In this document: one piece after another, positions 17,972-27,144 of the stretch | How positions within the stretch are numbered: the stretch's first letter is position 1 | Layout of the letters: every line of letters starts with the position of its first letter | Source: Phycisphaerae bacterium | GTDB taxonomy: Bacteria > Planctomycetota > Phycisphaerae > Phycisphaerales > UBA1924 | Length of the DNA: 64,000 bases | Assembly (NCBI GenBank): GCA_016793805.1 | Contig: JAEUIZ010000044.1 | Location: 40,911 to 104,910, forward strand | Direction of reading: 5' to 3' | Made by a program: the position numbers and the translations under genes | Notes under the pieces: model-generated | Seen by the model: only the letters and a program-made list of their open reading frames with translations | What the model was told of the DNA's origin: nothing | The model's database searches: none

Positions 17972-18754
17972 CTATGCCGCCCTCGCCCATTGGTCCAGGG
18001 CCGTGAGCACCCGTTGCAGTTCGTCGGTCACCGCGTCGCGCGTCGCCGGGAGCGAGCCCGCGAGCATCGCCAAGCCCGCCAGGATCTTCACGATGAATCC
18101 GATGCTCATGACGTTGATCTGGGGCATGGTCTTGCCCAGGAATCCCAGCGCGATCATGACGAGGAAGATGATGCCCGTGACCGGTGCCGCGACCCGGACG
18201 GCGAGTTCCATGCCCGCGGCCATGACGTTCAGGACGATGTCCAAGGGGGCCCTCGCCGGCGCGAGCCCCCCGATCGGGATCGTCTCGAACGTCCGCATGA
18301 GGATGAGCACCAGGGCCTCGAGACCGCCGATCGCGAGGAACACGCCGATCCCGATGTACATGAGGACCTGCCCGATCACCTCGGAGTCGGTCCCGGCCTC
18401 GGGGTTGAAGACCCGCGCAAGGCCCAGGCCCATCTGGTGACCCATGATGTACCCCGCGAGTTCCAGTGCCAGGATCGGCAGAGCGGCGATCAGGCCCATC
18501 GACCACCCGATGAGCGCCTCGCGCACGGTCATGGCCGCCAGGCCGAACATATCGACGTCCGTGGTCGGGGTCATCACCGCGAGCGCGCCGGGATAGAGCG
18601 CCGCCCCGAGCGCCACGGCCAGGAGCGCGCGGAACCTCGCGGGCGCCATGCGGTTGCCGAGCACGGGCGCGAGCAGGAACAGCCCCGCGACGCGCGCCAC
18701 CACGAGGAGGAGCGGGACGAGGTGCGGGAGCAAAATGCTGAGGAAGTCGTTCAT
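17972..18754 (-). CDS. fliR: Flagellar export gate protein FliR
   Basis: A 260-residue polytopic membrane protein. The start MNDFLSILLPHLVPLLLV is chosen because residues upstream of it lie over the fliQ end and are Arg-rich. About six hydrophobic segments match the family, with conserved stretches LLAPVLGNRMAPARFRALLA and HQMGLGLARVFNPEAG. FliR forms the helical core of the export gate with FliP and FliQ. No strong ribosome site precedes the ATG, which lies 14 bp after the fliQ stop. Confidence 0.94.
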   Translation of the reverse strand: MNDFLSILLPHLVPLLLVVARVAGLFLLAPVLGNRMAPARFRALLAVALGAALYPGALAVMTPTTDVDMFGLAAMTVREALIGWSMGLIAALPILALELAGYIMGHQMGLGLARVFNPEAGTDSEVIGQVLMYIGIGVFLAIGGLEALVLILMRTFETIPIGGLAPARAPLDIVLNVMAAGMELAVRVAAPVTGIIFLVMIALGFLGKTMPQINVMSIGFIVKILAGLAMLAGSLPATRDAVTDELQRVLTALDQWARAA

Positions 18755-18768
18755 GGCCGCAAGCCCCG

Positions 18769-19035
18769 CTACGCCCCGCTCGCCAGCGAGAGCAACTGCC
18801 CGGCGTACGCGACGAGTTTGGCAACGATCCACGGCAGGAGGAGCGCGGCGGCGGCGATCATCGCCACGATCTTGGGGACGAAACTGAGGGTCTGATCCTG
18901 GATCGAGGTGATCGACTGCACGAGGCTGACGAGGAGCCCGATGATCAGGCCCGCGCCGAGGATGGGAGCCGCGATCTTGAGCGTGATCAGGAGCATCTCC
19001 CGCGCCAGCGACACCGCCTGCTCGTCGTAGTGCAT
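18769..19035 (-). CDS. fliQ: Flagellar export gate protein FliQ
   Basis: An 88-residue protein, the usual FliQ size, with two membrane helices and the conserved LVSLVQSITSIQDQTLSFVPKI-type connecting region. The ATG at 19035 is chosen over one 27 nt upstream because GAGGAGG lies just before it. Four copies of FliQ wrap the FliP/FliR pore in characterised systems. It is placed between fliP and fliR as in most flagellar clusters. Confidence 0.95.
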   Translation of the reverse strand: MHYDEQAVSLAREMLLITLKIAAPILGAGLIIGLLVSLVQSITSIQDQTLSFVPKIVAMIAAAALLLPWIVAKLVAYAGQLLSLASGA

Positions 19036-19048
19036 CGCGCCGCCTCCT

Positions 19049-19999
19049 CTACGCGTACCCAAGCACGAAGTTGACCGCCGCGGTCGCCACGTCCGGCCGC
19101 GCGAAACTCCCCATCAGGCTCCCGACCACCAGCGCCCACCCATCGACGAGCACGAACAGCAGCAACTTGAACGGGAGCGTCACCAGCACCGGGGGCAGCA
19201 TCATCATGCTCATCGAGATCAGCATCGTCGCGATCACCATGTCGATGACCAGGAACGGGAGATACAGCCGGAATCCCATCATGAACGCCGCCCGCAACTC
19301 GCTGAGCATGAACGCCGGCACGAGCGAGACCATGTCCACGTCCGCGCGGGTCAGTCGCGACGGGTCGCTCACGTCGATCCCGCGGTGCGACATCACCATG
19401 TACAGGCTCGACCAGTTCCCGGTCGCCTCGATCTGCGCGAACATGAAGTCGCGCATCGGCTGCTTCGCCTTGTCCCACAGCGTGCGGTAGTCCGTGATCT
19501 CGCCCGCGCGGAACGGCACCACCGCCTCCTTGTACACCCGATCCACCGTCGGCGCCATCACCACCATCGTCGCCATCAGCGAGAGGCTCACCGTCACCTG
19601 CGGCGGCGGGAGCGAGCCCGTGCCCATCGCCTGCCGCAGCAGCCCCAGCACCACCAGGATGCGGATGAAGCACGTCCCCATGAGCACGATCGACGGGGCG
19701 AGCGTGATCACCGTCAGCAGGAGCATGATGTTCAGCACGGGGGAGAGCCCCCGGGGCCGATCCGAGTCCTTCGTGCCCGCGCCAGCCGCCCCCGCGTACG
19801 CCCCGCCCAAGGCGTCGCCCGCGGCGGCCATGACCTCAAGGGGATTCAGGCTGCCGGGGTCCGCCGGCGGCGCAAGCCTCGCGCGGAGCGCGGCCGGACC
19901 GGCCTCGATCGCGTCCGGAACGTCATAGGAACTCGGCGTCTGCCCCCGCGCCGGCAGCACGGCCAAGACCAGCAGCAGGATGCACGCGAGGCGCCTCAT
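19049..19999 (-). CDS. fliP: Flagellar export gate protein FliP
   Basis: A 316-residue protein with a signal peptide (MRRLACILLLVLAVLPARGQ), a variable linker and then the FliP core: ITLAPSIVLMGTCFIRILVVLGLLR, the large periplasmic loop, and the C-terminal hairpin containing DMVIATMLISMSMMMLPP. The ATG overlaps the fliO stop (ATGA), suggesting translational coupling. An Ala/Gly-rich stretch of ~50 residues between signal peptide and core is longer than in E. coli FliP. Confidence 0.96.
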   Translation of the reverse strand: MRRLACILLLVLAVLPARGQTPSSYDVPDAIEAGPAALRARLAPPADPGSLNPLEVMAAAGDALGGAYAGAAGAGTKDSDRPRGLSPVLNIMLLLTVITLAPSIVLMGTCFIRILVVLGLLRQAMGTGSLPPPQVTVSLSLMATMVVMAPTVDRVYKEAVVPFRAGEITDYRTLWDKAKQPMRDFMFAQIEATGNWSSLYMVMSHRGIDVSDPSRLTRADVDMVSLVPAFMLSELRAAFMMGFRLYLPFLVIDMVIATMLISMSMMMLPPVLVTLPFKLLLFVLVDGWALVVGSLMGSFARPDVATAAVNFVLGYA

Positions 20000-20694
20000 G
20001 CGGCACTCCCTCGCCCTCGCACCGAGGCGAGACGCCGCGCCAGCAGGCCCTGGGGCGATCCCCGTCGCGTCAAGTCGACCACCGGGATCCCGCCTCGGGT
20101 GGTCTCCGCGGCGCCGCGACCGAGGACCGACGCCCGCTCCGCGCCCGCCGAGCCGCGATCGAATCGCTCCAGGAGCGACTGGAATCGCTTCGACATCGAT
20201 TCGCCGGCGTCGTCGCGCGCCTTGGTGAGGATCGAGGCCACATCGTCCGCGTCCACCATCTCGCACAGCGTGGTGAAACTCGACGAGAGCCCGAGCCGCC
20301 CCCCGCTGGTCTGCGACAGGAGCAGCACGCGGCGATCCACACGCAGGAGCACCAGGGTCGCGCCGCGGGCGACCGGATATCGGCCGAGCACCTCGAGCAC
20401 GCCCGCGGGCGCCCGTCCGCCCGCGCCGAGCGCCGCACGCAGCCCCGGGCTCCGCCGGGCCACGGCCTTGAGCCCGACGCCGACGCCGAGCGCGAGGATG
20501 ACGACGACGGCCAGCGATCCGACGACCCGACCCGCACCGACTGCGGACCCGCCGTCGCGCGCGTCTCCCCGTGCCGCGTCCTGCTCGGGCGTTCGCCCCG
20601 GCGTGCCGAGCGGCACGCGCTCGATCGCGGGCGCCTGGCCGAGCGCCGCTGTCGCCGTGCATGCCGCCGCCGCGATTGCCGCGATCCGTCGCAC
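19996..20694 (-). CDS. fliO: FliO-like flagellar assembly protein
   Basis: A 232-residue protein with a signal peptide, a hydrophobic segment at about residues 57-75 (VVGSLAVVVILALGVGVGLK) and a short FliO-type domain (VLEVLGRYPVARGATLVLLRVDRRVLLLSQT). FliO helps assemble the FliP ring. Sequence conservation in FliO is low, so the call rests on the domain pattern and on its place directly before fliP with a 4-bp overlap. The C-terminal ~90 residues are charged and unassigned. Confidence 0.85.
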   Translation of the reverse strand: MRRIAAIAAAACTATAALGQAPAIERVPLGTPGRTPEQDAARGDARDGGSAVGAGRVVGSLAVVVILALGVGVGLKAVARRSPGLRAALGAGGRAPAGVLEVLGRYPVARGATLVLLRVDRRVLLLSQTSGGRLGLSSSFTTLCEMVDADDVASILTKARDDAGESMSKRFQSLLERFDRGSAGAERASVLGRGAAETTRGGIPVVDLTRRGSPQGLLARRLASVRGRGSAA

Positions 20695-20733
20695 CGTGGC
20701 CCTCCTGGCCGAATCCGGGAACTCCGTTCCCGC

Positions 20734-21246
20734 CTAACCCTTGGCGTGCTTTCCTTTCGCCTGCGGGGGCTTCTGCTCGGCTTCCGCGCCGATGATCTCG
20801 TGGATGCGGACGCAGAAGTTATCGTTGAGGACGAGCACCTCGCCCCGGGCGATGTGCCGATGGTTCACGTACACGTCCACCGGGTCGCCCGCGAGCTTGT
20901 CGAGCTCGACGACCGCGCCCTCCCCGAGTTTGAGCACGTCCTCGACGAGCATCCGCGTGCGGCCGAGCTCGATCGTGACGTTGAGATCGACGTCCGAGAG
21001 CAACTCGATGCCCTTGCCCGCGTCGCCCCCGGCTCCCGGCCCGAACTTCTCGAGTGTCACGGGCTGGGCCTGCGCGGCCATCGCTTCCGCCATGGCCGCC
21101 GCCACGGGGTCTTCCACCGCCGCCGAGGCCGGCGCTGGCGCGGGATCGGGCGTCGGATCGTTCAGGCTGGCGATCGCGGCCTGCGCCGCCGCCAGGGCCG
21201 CCTCCGCTGCCGCGCTCGCCGCCTTGTTGTCGCTCGGCTCTGCCAT
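20734..21246 (-). CDS. fliN: Flagellar motor switch protein FliN
   Basis: A 170-residue protein. The first ~75 residues are Ala/Pro-rich and low-complexity. The FliN/SpoA domain follows: [36 protein letters not shown] in pieces, then [18 protein letters not shown] and the closing RIHEI. FliN forms the lower C-ring, binding FliM, FliH and CheY-P. fliM is not adjacent: upstream of fliN on this strand is a glucoamylase-like gene, so fliN is the first gene of this operon. Confidence 0.94.
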   Translation of the reverse strand: MAEPSDNKAASAAAEAALAAAQAAIASLNDPTPDPAPAPASAAVEDPVAAAMAEAMAAQAQPVTLEKFGPGAGGDAGKGIELLSDVDLNVTIELGRTRMLVEDVLKLGEGAVVELDKLAGDPVDVYVNHRHIARGEVLVLNDNFCVRIHEIIGAEAEQKPPQAKGKHAKG

Positions 21247-21368
21247 CCTGGCCTTCCACGCAAACCCAGGGACGCTCCGGTCCCGTGTGGTTCGCTCATC
21301 GGATATCGGCCCGCCGTCGCGCTACTTTTGGCCCGGCTCGCGCAAGACTTGCCGAATCCGCGCGGGAC

Positions 21369-23393
21369 CTACGGGAGGGCGCTCATCTCGGTCTCGACCT
21401 CGGCCGAACCGGGCCCGCGGGCCGTCCCGCGCGTCAGTTCCTGATGCTTCCGCAGGTACTCCGTCACCACCGTGACCACCGTCGCGTGGCTCCAGGTCAG
21501 CGGGCTCACCCCCAAGGGCTGGCCCGTGTACGGATGGAACTGCTCCGCGAGCACGCCCGACTCCAGGGCCCGGCCCGCGGTCCACTCCAGGTACGCCAGC
21601 GCCTCGCGCAACTCGGCCAGATTCAGCGCCCGCGCGATCCGGTGCTGCGCGTGCCAGAGCGTGCAGATCACCCACGGATTCCCCGGCACCTCCGCGATCC
21701 GCTCCCGCTCGACCTGGTGGAAGTAGTCGTGCTCGTAGCGGGCGCACCCCCCCACGTCCGTCTTGATCCACAGCCGCTCGCGGATCGAGGCCATCTCGGC
21801 CTCGACCATCGGATCGCGGGCGTGCATCGCGCCAAACGCGAACAGCGCGAAGTTCGCCGAGTCGCGCGTCAGGTCGAGCCGATACCCCCCGCCGGGGAGC
21901 GGTGTGGCCATCCGCGCGAACCGCTGCCGATCCGGAACCCAGAGGTGCTTCTTGATCGCGCGGACCATCCGCTCGGCGTGCTCGGCATAGCGGGCCGCGC
22001 GGTCGGGCTCCCCGAAGTCCTGCGCGAACGCCGCCGCCGCCCGCAGCGCCCCCACCACCGACGCGACCGTGAACGTGTGGACCCCGCGACGCTCCTCCCA
22101 CAAGTCCCACGACGGCAGCGGGAGCCCGTTCTCATCCTGATACGAGATCATCCACTCCGCCGGGCGGACCACCAGCGCCTCGTACAGCGGCTTGACGAAC
22201 TCGACCTCGCGGAACGCCTCGAAGTGCCGGCGGAGCGCCCACACCACCAGCGCCGTCTCGTCCTCCTGGATCGGGAGCACCCGCTGCCCCTCGATCACCC
22301 AGGGGTGCCACGAACTGGCCAACTGGCCCAGCGGGGTGTACTTGTGGAGGAAGTACCCGTCGCGCTCGATGACGCGAGCGGCAAACTCGAAGAACCGCCG
22401 CGACACCTCGCCGTGGTTCGAGAGCGTCAGCGCGTGCGAGACCAGCGCCCCGTCCCGCATCCAGCAGTAACTGTAGTGGTCGCCGCCAAAGGCCGTCACG
22501 TCGCTGTCGTTCGCCGCGACGATCGCCCCGCGGTTGTCGATCTGCGTCCGCATCACCAACTGCGACCGTGCGTACAACTGCCGGATCGCCGAGGGCAGCG
22601 GCGACGTGTCCACCGCCTCGCGCCGGCACCACAGCCGCCAATACGCCTCGGTCCGCGCGATCATCCGCTCCGGGCCCACCTCCACCACCCGACGGTTCAA
22701 CTGCTTGACCGCCTGGTACGACGGCCCGCACACCGCCCAGAGCGTCGCGCTCCCCTGCTCGTGCGCTCGAACGGGAACGTGCAGCCCGACCGTCGCGTCC
22801 ACCGATCCCTGGCTGATCGCGTTCCGACCCAGCACCCCGTCCTCGGCATCGCGCCACGTCCCCTCCGCACCGCCCAGCCGCTTCGTGCCGATCGCCCAGT
22901 GGTCGATCCCCAGTTTGTGCTCGTCGCGCGCGCACACCAGGAAGTACGAGTCGTCCTTATAGATGATGACCGAGTTGGTCGCCGGGTCGTAGTTCGCCGT
23001 GTCACCAACCGCCGTCCCGCGAATCGAAAGGTCAAAGTGGAAGAACAGCCGGACATCCCGCGGCTTGCCCAAAAGGTCCCGAACCAGGCATCGGCGGAAG
23101 TACACCGCCTCGGCGTGGTCCACCGCGTCGTGGCACACAATCTCCAGCCCCAAGCCGTGGTGAACAAGCCGAACGTCCGTGACCAGCGTCTCCGGCAGGT
23201 ACGCCATCCGTCGCGTCCACTCAGGGTCTTCGACCCAGGCGAACCGTCCGTCGGCCCACACCCCAAACTTCTGCGTGCTCCCGTCGGTGTGGTTGAGGCG
23301 ACCGACATTGGGGAAGTACAAATCCCGAACGCGATAGAAGCGATCGAAACAGATCAGCAGGTCGCCATTGCCGACGGGGATATCGCGGGGCAT
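21369..23393 (-). CDS. GH15 glucoamylase-like glycoside hydrolase
   Basis: A 674-residue protein with a bacterial-type N-terminal beta domain (residues ~1-260) and an (alpha/alpha)6 barrel. Signature stretches include [30 protein letters not shown], which holds the probable general-acid Glu, and VLAEQFHP near the C-terminus, holding the probable base. Family members release glucose from alpha-glucans or trehalose; specificity cannot be read here. No signal peptide is seen, so a cytoplasmic role such as glycogen turnover is plausible. GGGAGGAG and a GATAAT box (23402-23407) lie immediately before the ATG. Confidence 0.92.
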   Translation of the reverse strand: MPRDIPVGNGDLLICFDRFYRVRDLYFPNVGRLNHTDGSTQKFGVWADGRFAWVEDPEWTRRMAYLPETLVTDVRLVHHGLGLEIVCHDAVDHAEAVYFRRCLVRDLLGKPRDVRLFFHFDLSIRGTAVGDTANYDPATNSVIIYKDDSYFLVCARDEHKLGIDHWAIGTKRLGGAEGTWRDAEDGVLGRNAISQGSVDATVGLHVPVRAHEQGSATLWAVCGPSYQAVKQLNRRVVEVGPERMIARTEAYWRLWCRREAVDTSPLPSAIRQLYARSQLVMRTQIDNRGAIVAANDSDVTAFGGDHYSYCWMRDGALVSHALTLSNHGEVSRRFFEFAARVIERDGYFLHKYTPLGQLASSWHPWVIEGQRVLPIQEDETALVVWALRRHFEAFREVEFVKPLYEALVVRPAEWMISYQDENGLPLPSWDLWEERRGVHTFTVASVVGALRAAAAFAQDFGEPDRAARYAEHAERMVRAIKKHLWVPDRQRFARMATPLPGGGYRLDLTRDSANFALFAFGAMHARDPMVEAEMASIRERLWIKTDVGGCARYEHDYFHQVERERIAEVPGNPWVICTLWHAQHRIARALNLAELREALAYLEWTAGRALESGVLAEQFHPYTGQPLGVSPLTWSHATVVTVVTEYLRKHQELTRGTARGPGSAEVETEMSALP

Positions 23394-23636
23394 CTCCTCC
23401 CATTATCGGCCTGCCGGAGCACCGAGAGCGGCGTTCGGACACCTCAATTTCGCGGAGCCCGCCCGACCCGTGCCGCGAATCGGCTCTCGCCGCCATGCCA
23501 CCCGGCTCGTCGGGCCCAGAAGCCCGGGGTCCGGGTTCCACTCCCGATTCATCGGTGGTGGTGCGGGGGCATCCGATCCGCGACCACTCGCGTATGGGAT
23601 CGGCCCCTCGGAGTGTCGGCCGCTGCGCGGGATGGA

Positions 23637-23665
23637 CTTGCATCCTCCGGCACAGTTGGTACGAT
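23637..23665 (+). promoter_or_regulatory. Putative promoter of the pseudopilin array
   Basis: CTTGCA, 17 bp, TACGAT, with the spacer TCCTCCGGCACAGTTGG closely resembling the fliA spacer. It is the clearest element in the 372-bp gap 23394-23765 between the divergent GH15 gene and the first pseudopilin. Nothing else was recognised in that gap. Confidence 0.5.
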
Positions 23666-23765
23666 GATGGAGATGGCTCGAGGACACGTCCCATTCGGGG
23701 CGTCGAGCCGGCCCGATTCTGCGTCGGGCGACACACGCCGGAACGAGCACCGGCAGGAGAACGCC

Positions 23766-24590
23766 ATGTACGTCAAGCGCGGTGCGTTCACGCTGATTGA
23801 ACTGCTGGTCGTGATTGCCATTATCGCGTTGCTGATCGGGATCCTGCTGCCCGCGCTGGGCCGGGCCCGGAACGCGGCGCGGATGTCGATCTCGCTGAAC
23901 AACTGCCGCCAGATCCTGATCGGACAGGCCACGTATCGCTTCGACAAGAAGGACCAGGTCCCCATGCGCGGGACGCGCTACACCAACGGACAGATGAACG
24001 GGTGGGACACCTGGTCGTACGGCGGCAAGAACTGCAACAAGGCCTGGCAGACGACAGTCTTCGACGAGAGCGCCTTCTCCCGCTGGCTCAACGCGTATCT
24101 GTACCCGGAGGTGGTGATCGAGCAGCCGCCCAACTACTTGAACACAGGCGCACCGTCCGCCTGGAACTTCCACCAGGGGACGCCCAGCGACTCCGACCGC
24201 GAGCGCCTCGAAATGACCGTGTTCAAATCCCCGGGCGACAAGGCGACGTACCAGGGCACGGTCAGCGGCATCCCGTACGGGCAGCCCAACTTCCTGCGGT
24301 CCAGTTACGACGACGTTGGCACCTCGTACCACTTCAACATCAAGTGGTGGGATCAGCCCGGCCTGCCCGCCGGGTTCACCGCCCGGTTCAACGAGGGTGT
24401 CCGGCGCACCCGCCTGGCGAGCGAGTTTGATCCGACCAACAAGTTCGTGTGGATGCACGATCAGACTGCCGACGTCGTGGCGCACGCGGCCACGGGCGGC
24501 AACGGGAACCTGGTCGGGCGTCCGCAGTTCGACGGCGAGTTCGGCGAGAAGAACAAGTCCGTCATGGCGTTCCTCGACGGGCGGTCCTAG
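23766..24590 (+). CDS. Pseudopilin-like protein, copy 1, ended early by an amber codon
   Basis: A 274-residue protein after an AGGAGA site. The short leader KRG precedes F-TLIE with the conserved Glu at +5, so prepilin peptidase cleavage at G/F is expected, followed by one hydrophobic helix. The body is clearly paralogous to the next two genes ([52 protein letters not shown]). Copies 2 and 3 read DGRAEY, whereas here DGRS is followed by TAG, a change consistent with GAG to TAG. The frame then stays open and homologous to 24719. The product would lack ~42 C-terminal residues. Confidence 0.88.
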   Translation: MYVKRGAFTLIELLVVIAIIALLIGILLPALGRARNAARMSISLNNCRQILIGQATYRFDKKDQVPMRGTRYTNGQMNGWDTWSYGGKNCNKAWQTTVFDESAFSRWLNAYLYPEVVIEQPPNYLNTGAPSAWNFHQGTPSDSDRERLEMTVFKSPGDKATYQGTVSGIPYGQPNFLRSSYDDVGTSYHFNIKWWDQPGLPAGFTARFNEGVRRTRLASEFDPTNKFVWMHDQTADVVAHAATGGNGNLVGRPQFDGEFGEKNKSVMAFLDGRS

Positions 24591-24719
24591 TACCTCAAGA
24601 TGACCTCCGGAGCGCTGTATGACCCGGTGGCGACCAATCTGCCCGCCCCGAACAACTGGGCGGTTGGCAAGTACGTCTTCATCTTCCGCACCCCTGGACA
24701 ACCGCTTCCGCTCCCATAG
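24591..24719 (+). other. In-frame, homologous C-terminal remnant of pseudopilin copy 1
   Basis: After the TAG at 24588-24590 the same frame encodes 42 further residues (starting [18 protein letters not shown]) matching the ends of copies 2 and 3, finishing PLPLP and TAG. Retained homology means the stop is recent, read through, or tolerated. This stretch has no start codon of its own at its beginning. Confidence 0.85.
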
Positions 24720-24746
24720 CGCGTCGAGACTCAGAAGGAGATCACC

Positions 24747-25700
24747 ATGAGAATCGGTCGTCGCGGCTTCACGCTGATCGAACTGCTCGTCGTCATTGCC
24801 ATCATCGCGCTGCTCATCGGGATCCTGCTGCCCGCGCTGGGCCGGGCCCGGAACGTCGCGCGGATGGCGATCTCGCTCAACAACTGCCGCCAGATCCTGA
24901 TCGGGCAGGCCACGTATCGCTTCGAGAAAAAGGACCAGTTCCCGCAGCGGAGCGGTCGTTACACCAACGGCGCGATCAACAGTTGGGACACGTGGAACTA
25001 CGGCGGGAAGAACTCGTCGTCGTTCTGGACCTCGTATGCCGGCGGGGTCTTTGAGGAGGCCGCCCACTCGCGGCCGCTCAATCCGTACCTCTACCCCGAG
25101 ATCCCGCTCGAGCAGCCCACGGGCTACGTGAACACAGGAACACCGGCGACGTGGACGTTCTATGGCGGGACGCCCAGCGCCAGCGACCGCGAGAAGGTGC
25201 AGATGCCGGTCTTCCGCTCGCCCGGCGACCAGTTCACCCGGCAGCGCAACTGGCCGAACCCGACGTTCGAACTCTCCAGTTACGACGACGTGGGCACCTC
25301 GTACCACATCAACATGAAGTGGTTCTACCAGCCGGACATCGCGGTGATCAACCCGTGGCGGGCACGCTACGACGAGGGCATCCGCCGCTGCCGCCTCGCG
25401 TCGGAGTTTGACCCGACCAACAAGTTCGTCTGGATCCACGACCAGACGGCCGACGTGGTCGCCCACTCCACACCCAGCGGGAACGGGAACCTGGTTGGAC
25501 GCCCGCAGTTCCCCGGAGAGTTCGGCGAGCCGAACAAGTCCGTGATGGCCTTCCTCGACGGACGGGCGGAGTACGTGAAGATGGTGTCCGGCGCCCTCTA
25601 CGACCCGGTCGCGACCAACCTCCCCGCGCCCAACAACTGGGCGATCGGCAAGTACACCTTCATCTTCAAGATGCCGGGGAAGGCGCTCCCGCTGCCGTGA
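24747..25700 (+). CDS. Pseudopilin-like protein, copy 2
   Basis: A 317-residue full-length paralogue after an AAGGAG site. [10 protein letters not shown] is the type IV prepilin leader and start of the N-terminal helix. The soluble domain contains [22 protein letters not shown] and a late H...NG..DGRAEYV pattern, reminiscent of the H-X9-DG motif of planctomycete prepilin-like proteins. It probably becomes an inner-membrane-anchored pseudopilin of a type II secretion or type IV pilus-like machine. It starts 27 bp after the copy 1 remnant, so the two are probably co-transcribed. Confidence 0.88.
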   Translation: MRIGRRGFTLIELLVVIAIIALLIGILLPALGRARNVARMAISLNNCRQILIGQATYRFEKKDQFPQRSGRYTNGAINSWDTWNYGGKNSSSFWTSYAGGVFEEAAHSRPLNPYLYPEIPLEQPTGYVNTGTPATWTFYGGTPSASDREKVQMPVFRSPGDQFTRQRNWPNPTFELSSYDDVGTSYHINMKWFYQPDIAVINPWRARYDEGIRRCRLASEFDPTNKFVWIHDQTADVVAHSTPSGNGNLVGRPQFPGEFGEPNKSVMAFLDGRAEYVKMVSGALYDPVATNLPAPNNWAIGKYTFIFKMPGKALPLP

Positions 25701-25799
25701 GAACCTGCTACACTCCCGCCCTTGGGCGCGAGACTGAAACCGTCGGAGACGAACACGCGAATCGGTACAATGAGGCTCGGACCTCCGGAGACTGAACAG

Positions 25800-26765
25800 A
25801 TGCAGAACAACAAGCGGGGATTCACGCTCATCGAGTTGCTGGTCGTCATCGCGATCATCGCGCTGCTGATCGGCATCTTGCTCCCGGCCCTCGGACGCGC
25901 CCGCAACGCGGCCCGGATGTCCATCTCGCTCAACAACTGCCGCCAGATTCTGATCGGGCAGGCAAGCTATCGCTTCGAAAAGAAGGACCAGTTCCCGATG
26001 CGTGGTGCCGGGTACAACCAGGGCACCATCGTCATCGGATGGGACACCTGGTGCTATGGCGGCAAGAACGCGTCGTCGTTCTGGGATGGCAACTTCAGCG
26101 AGACGGCGTATTCCCGCCCGCTCAACCCCTATCTGTATCCCGAGCTCGTGATGGAGGTGCCAACTGGCTACCAGAGCACGGGCGTCGGCACTGCCGCCAC
26201 CCCCACGCCTGGCAAGTGGACGTTCAACGACGGCACGGCCTCGGCGAACGAAAAGGAGAAGGTGCAGATGCCGGTGTTCCGCTCGCCGGGCGACCAGTTC
26301 ACTCGCCAGCGCGCCTGGCCGAACCCGACCTTCGAACTCTCCAGTTACGACGACGTGGGTACCTCGTACCACATCAACATGAAGTGGTGGGATCAGACCG
26401 GTGCGGGCATCCCCACGAACTTCACGCTCAAGTACGACGAGGGCGTCCGTCGCATCAAACTTGCCAGCGAGTTTGACCCGACCAACAAGTTCGTCTGGAT
26501 CCACGACCAAACTTCCGACGTCGTCGCCAACTCACTGCCTGGCGGCAACGGCAACCTCGTCGGCCGCCCGCAGTTCCCAGGCGAGTTCGGCGAACCCAAC
26601 AAGTCCGTCATGGCCTTCCTGGATGGCCGAGCGGAGTACCTGCGCATGACCTCCGGCTCGATGTATGATCCGGTCGCCACCAACCTGCCCGCGCCCAACA
26701 ACTGGGCCGTCGGCAAGTACACCTTCATCTTCAAGCTGCCCGGGCAGCCGCTGCCGCTCCCATAG
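25800..26765 (+). CDS. Pseudopilin-like protein, copy 3
   Basis: A 321-residue paralogue. The ATG at 25800 is chosen: it gives the short leader MQNNKRG before the G/F cleavage site and follows a GGAGA site; an ATG at 25722 would add 26 residues ahead of the leader. It differs from copy 2 mainly by a small insert around [18 protein letters not shown] (25709) and TACAAT (25766) boxes in the gap could give it its own promoter. A strong terminator follows. Confidence 0.88.
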   Translation: MQNNKRGFTLIELLVVIAIIALLIGILLPALGRARNAARMSISLNNCRQILIGQASYRFEKKDQFPMRGAGYNQGTIVIGWDTWCYGGKNASSFWDGNFSETAYSRPLNPYLYPELVMEVPTGYQSTGVGTAATPTPGKWTFNDGTASANEKEKVQMPVFRSPGDQFTRQRAWPNPTFELSSYDDVGTSYHINMKWWDQTGAGIPTNFTLKYDEGVRRIKLASEFDPTNKFVWIHDQTSDVVANSLPGGNGNLVGRPQFPGEFGEPNKSVMAFLDGRAEYLRMTSGSMYDPVATNLPAPNNWAVGKYTFIFKLPGQPLPLP

Positions 26766-26794
26766 CAAACCCGGCTGACAATCCAGATCTCATG

Positions 26795-26831
26795 CGAGCG
26801 TCGGCCCAGCGCCGGCGCTCGTTGCTTTTTT
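26795..26831 (+). terminator. Intrinsic terminator after the pseudopilin array
   Basis: An 11-bp stem (CGAGCGTCGGC with GCCGGCGCTCG, one G-U pair), 5-nt loop CCAGC, then TTGCTTTTTT. It lies 30 bp after copy 3. Confidence 0.85.
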
Positions 26832-26959
26832 CAAGCGTCCACTTCGCCTCTGGACTTCGGTGGCGTGCCGAGCCTCCGACGTCGCGACTTGTAGCCTGCT
26901 CGCTCCTCCGCTATGCTCTCGTCAGCGCCGGCTGCTCTTGCCGGCAGCGGAGGTCGATC

Positions 26960-27142
26960 ATGGCCAGTTCATCCGACTCGAAAAAGATCATCATCCTCGT
27001 GGTTCTGCTTGTCGCCGTCGCCGTCGTGTTCGCGTGGCAGTTCGGGCTCTTCGGCGGCGGCAACACCGTGCAGACCCCCACGATCGACCCCAACGCCCCG
27101 GCCAAGGGCGGGCCGCGGACGATCGGCCCCGGCGGCAAGTAG
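26960..27142 (+). CDS. Small single-span membrane protein
   Basis: A 60-residue protein after GGAGG. A Ser/Lys-rich start (ASSSDSKK) precedes one hydrophobic helix (IIILVVLLVAVAVVFAWQFG) and a Gly/Pro-rich tail ending GPGGK. An upstream in-frame ATG at 26792 lies inside the terminator region and is disregarded. TATGCT at 26912-26917 with TTGTAG 17 bp upstream could be its promoter. No family is recognised. Confidence 0.6.
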   Translation: MASSSDSKKIIILVVLLVAVAVVFAWQFGLFGGGNTVQTPTIDPNAPAKGGPRTIGPGGK

Positions 27143-27144
27143 TC

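Noticed and set aside
14695..18006. An 1103-codon plus-strand frame opposite flhA and flhB
   Set aside because: Antisense to strongly conserved flagellar genes; composition is His/Asp/Arg-rich and unlike a protein.
23403..26510. A 1035-codon minus-strand frame opposite the pseudopilins
   Set aside because: The repeated blocks in it simply mirror the three paralogues on the plus strand; no family-like motifs.
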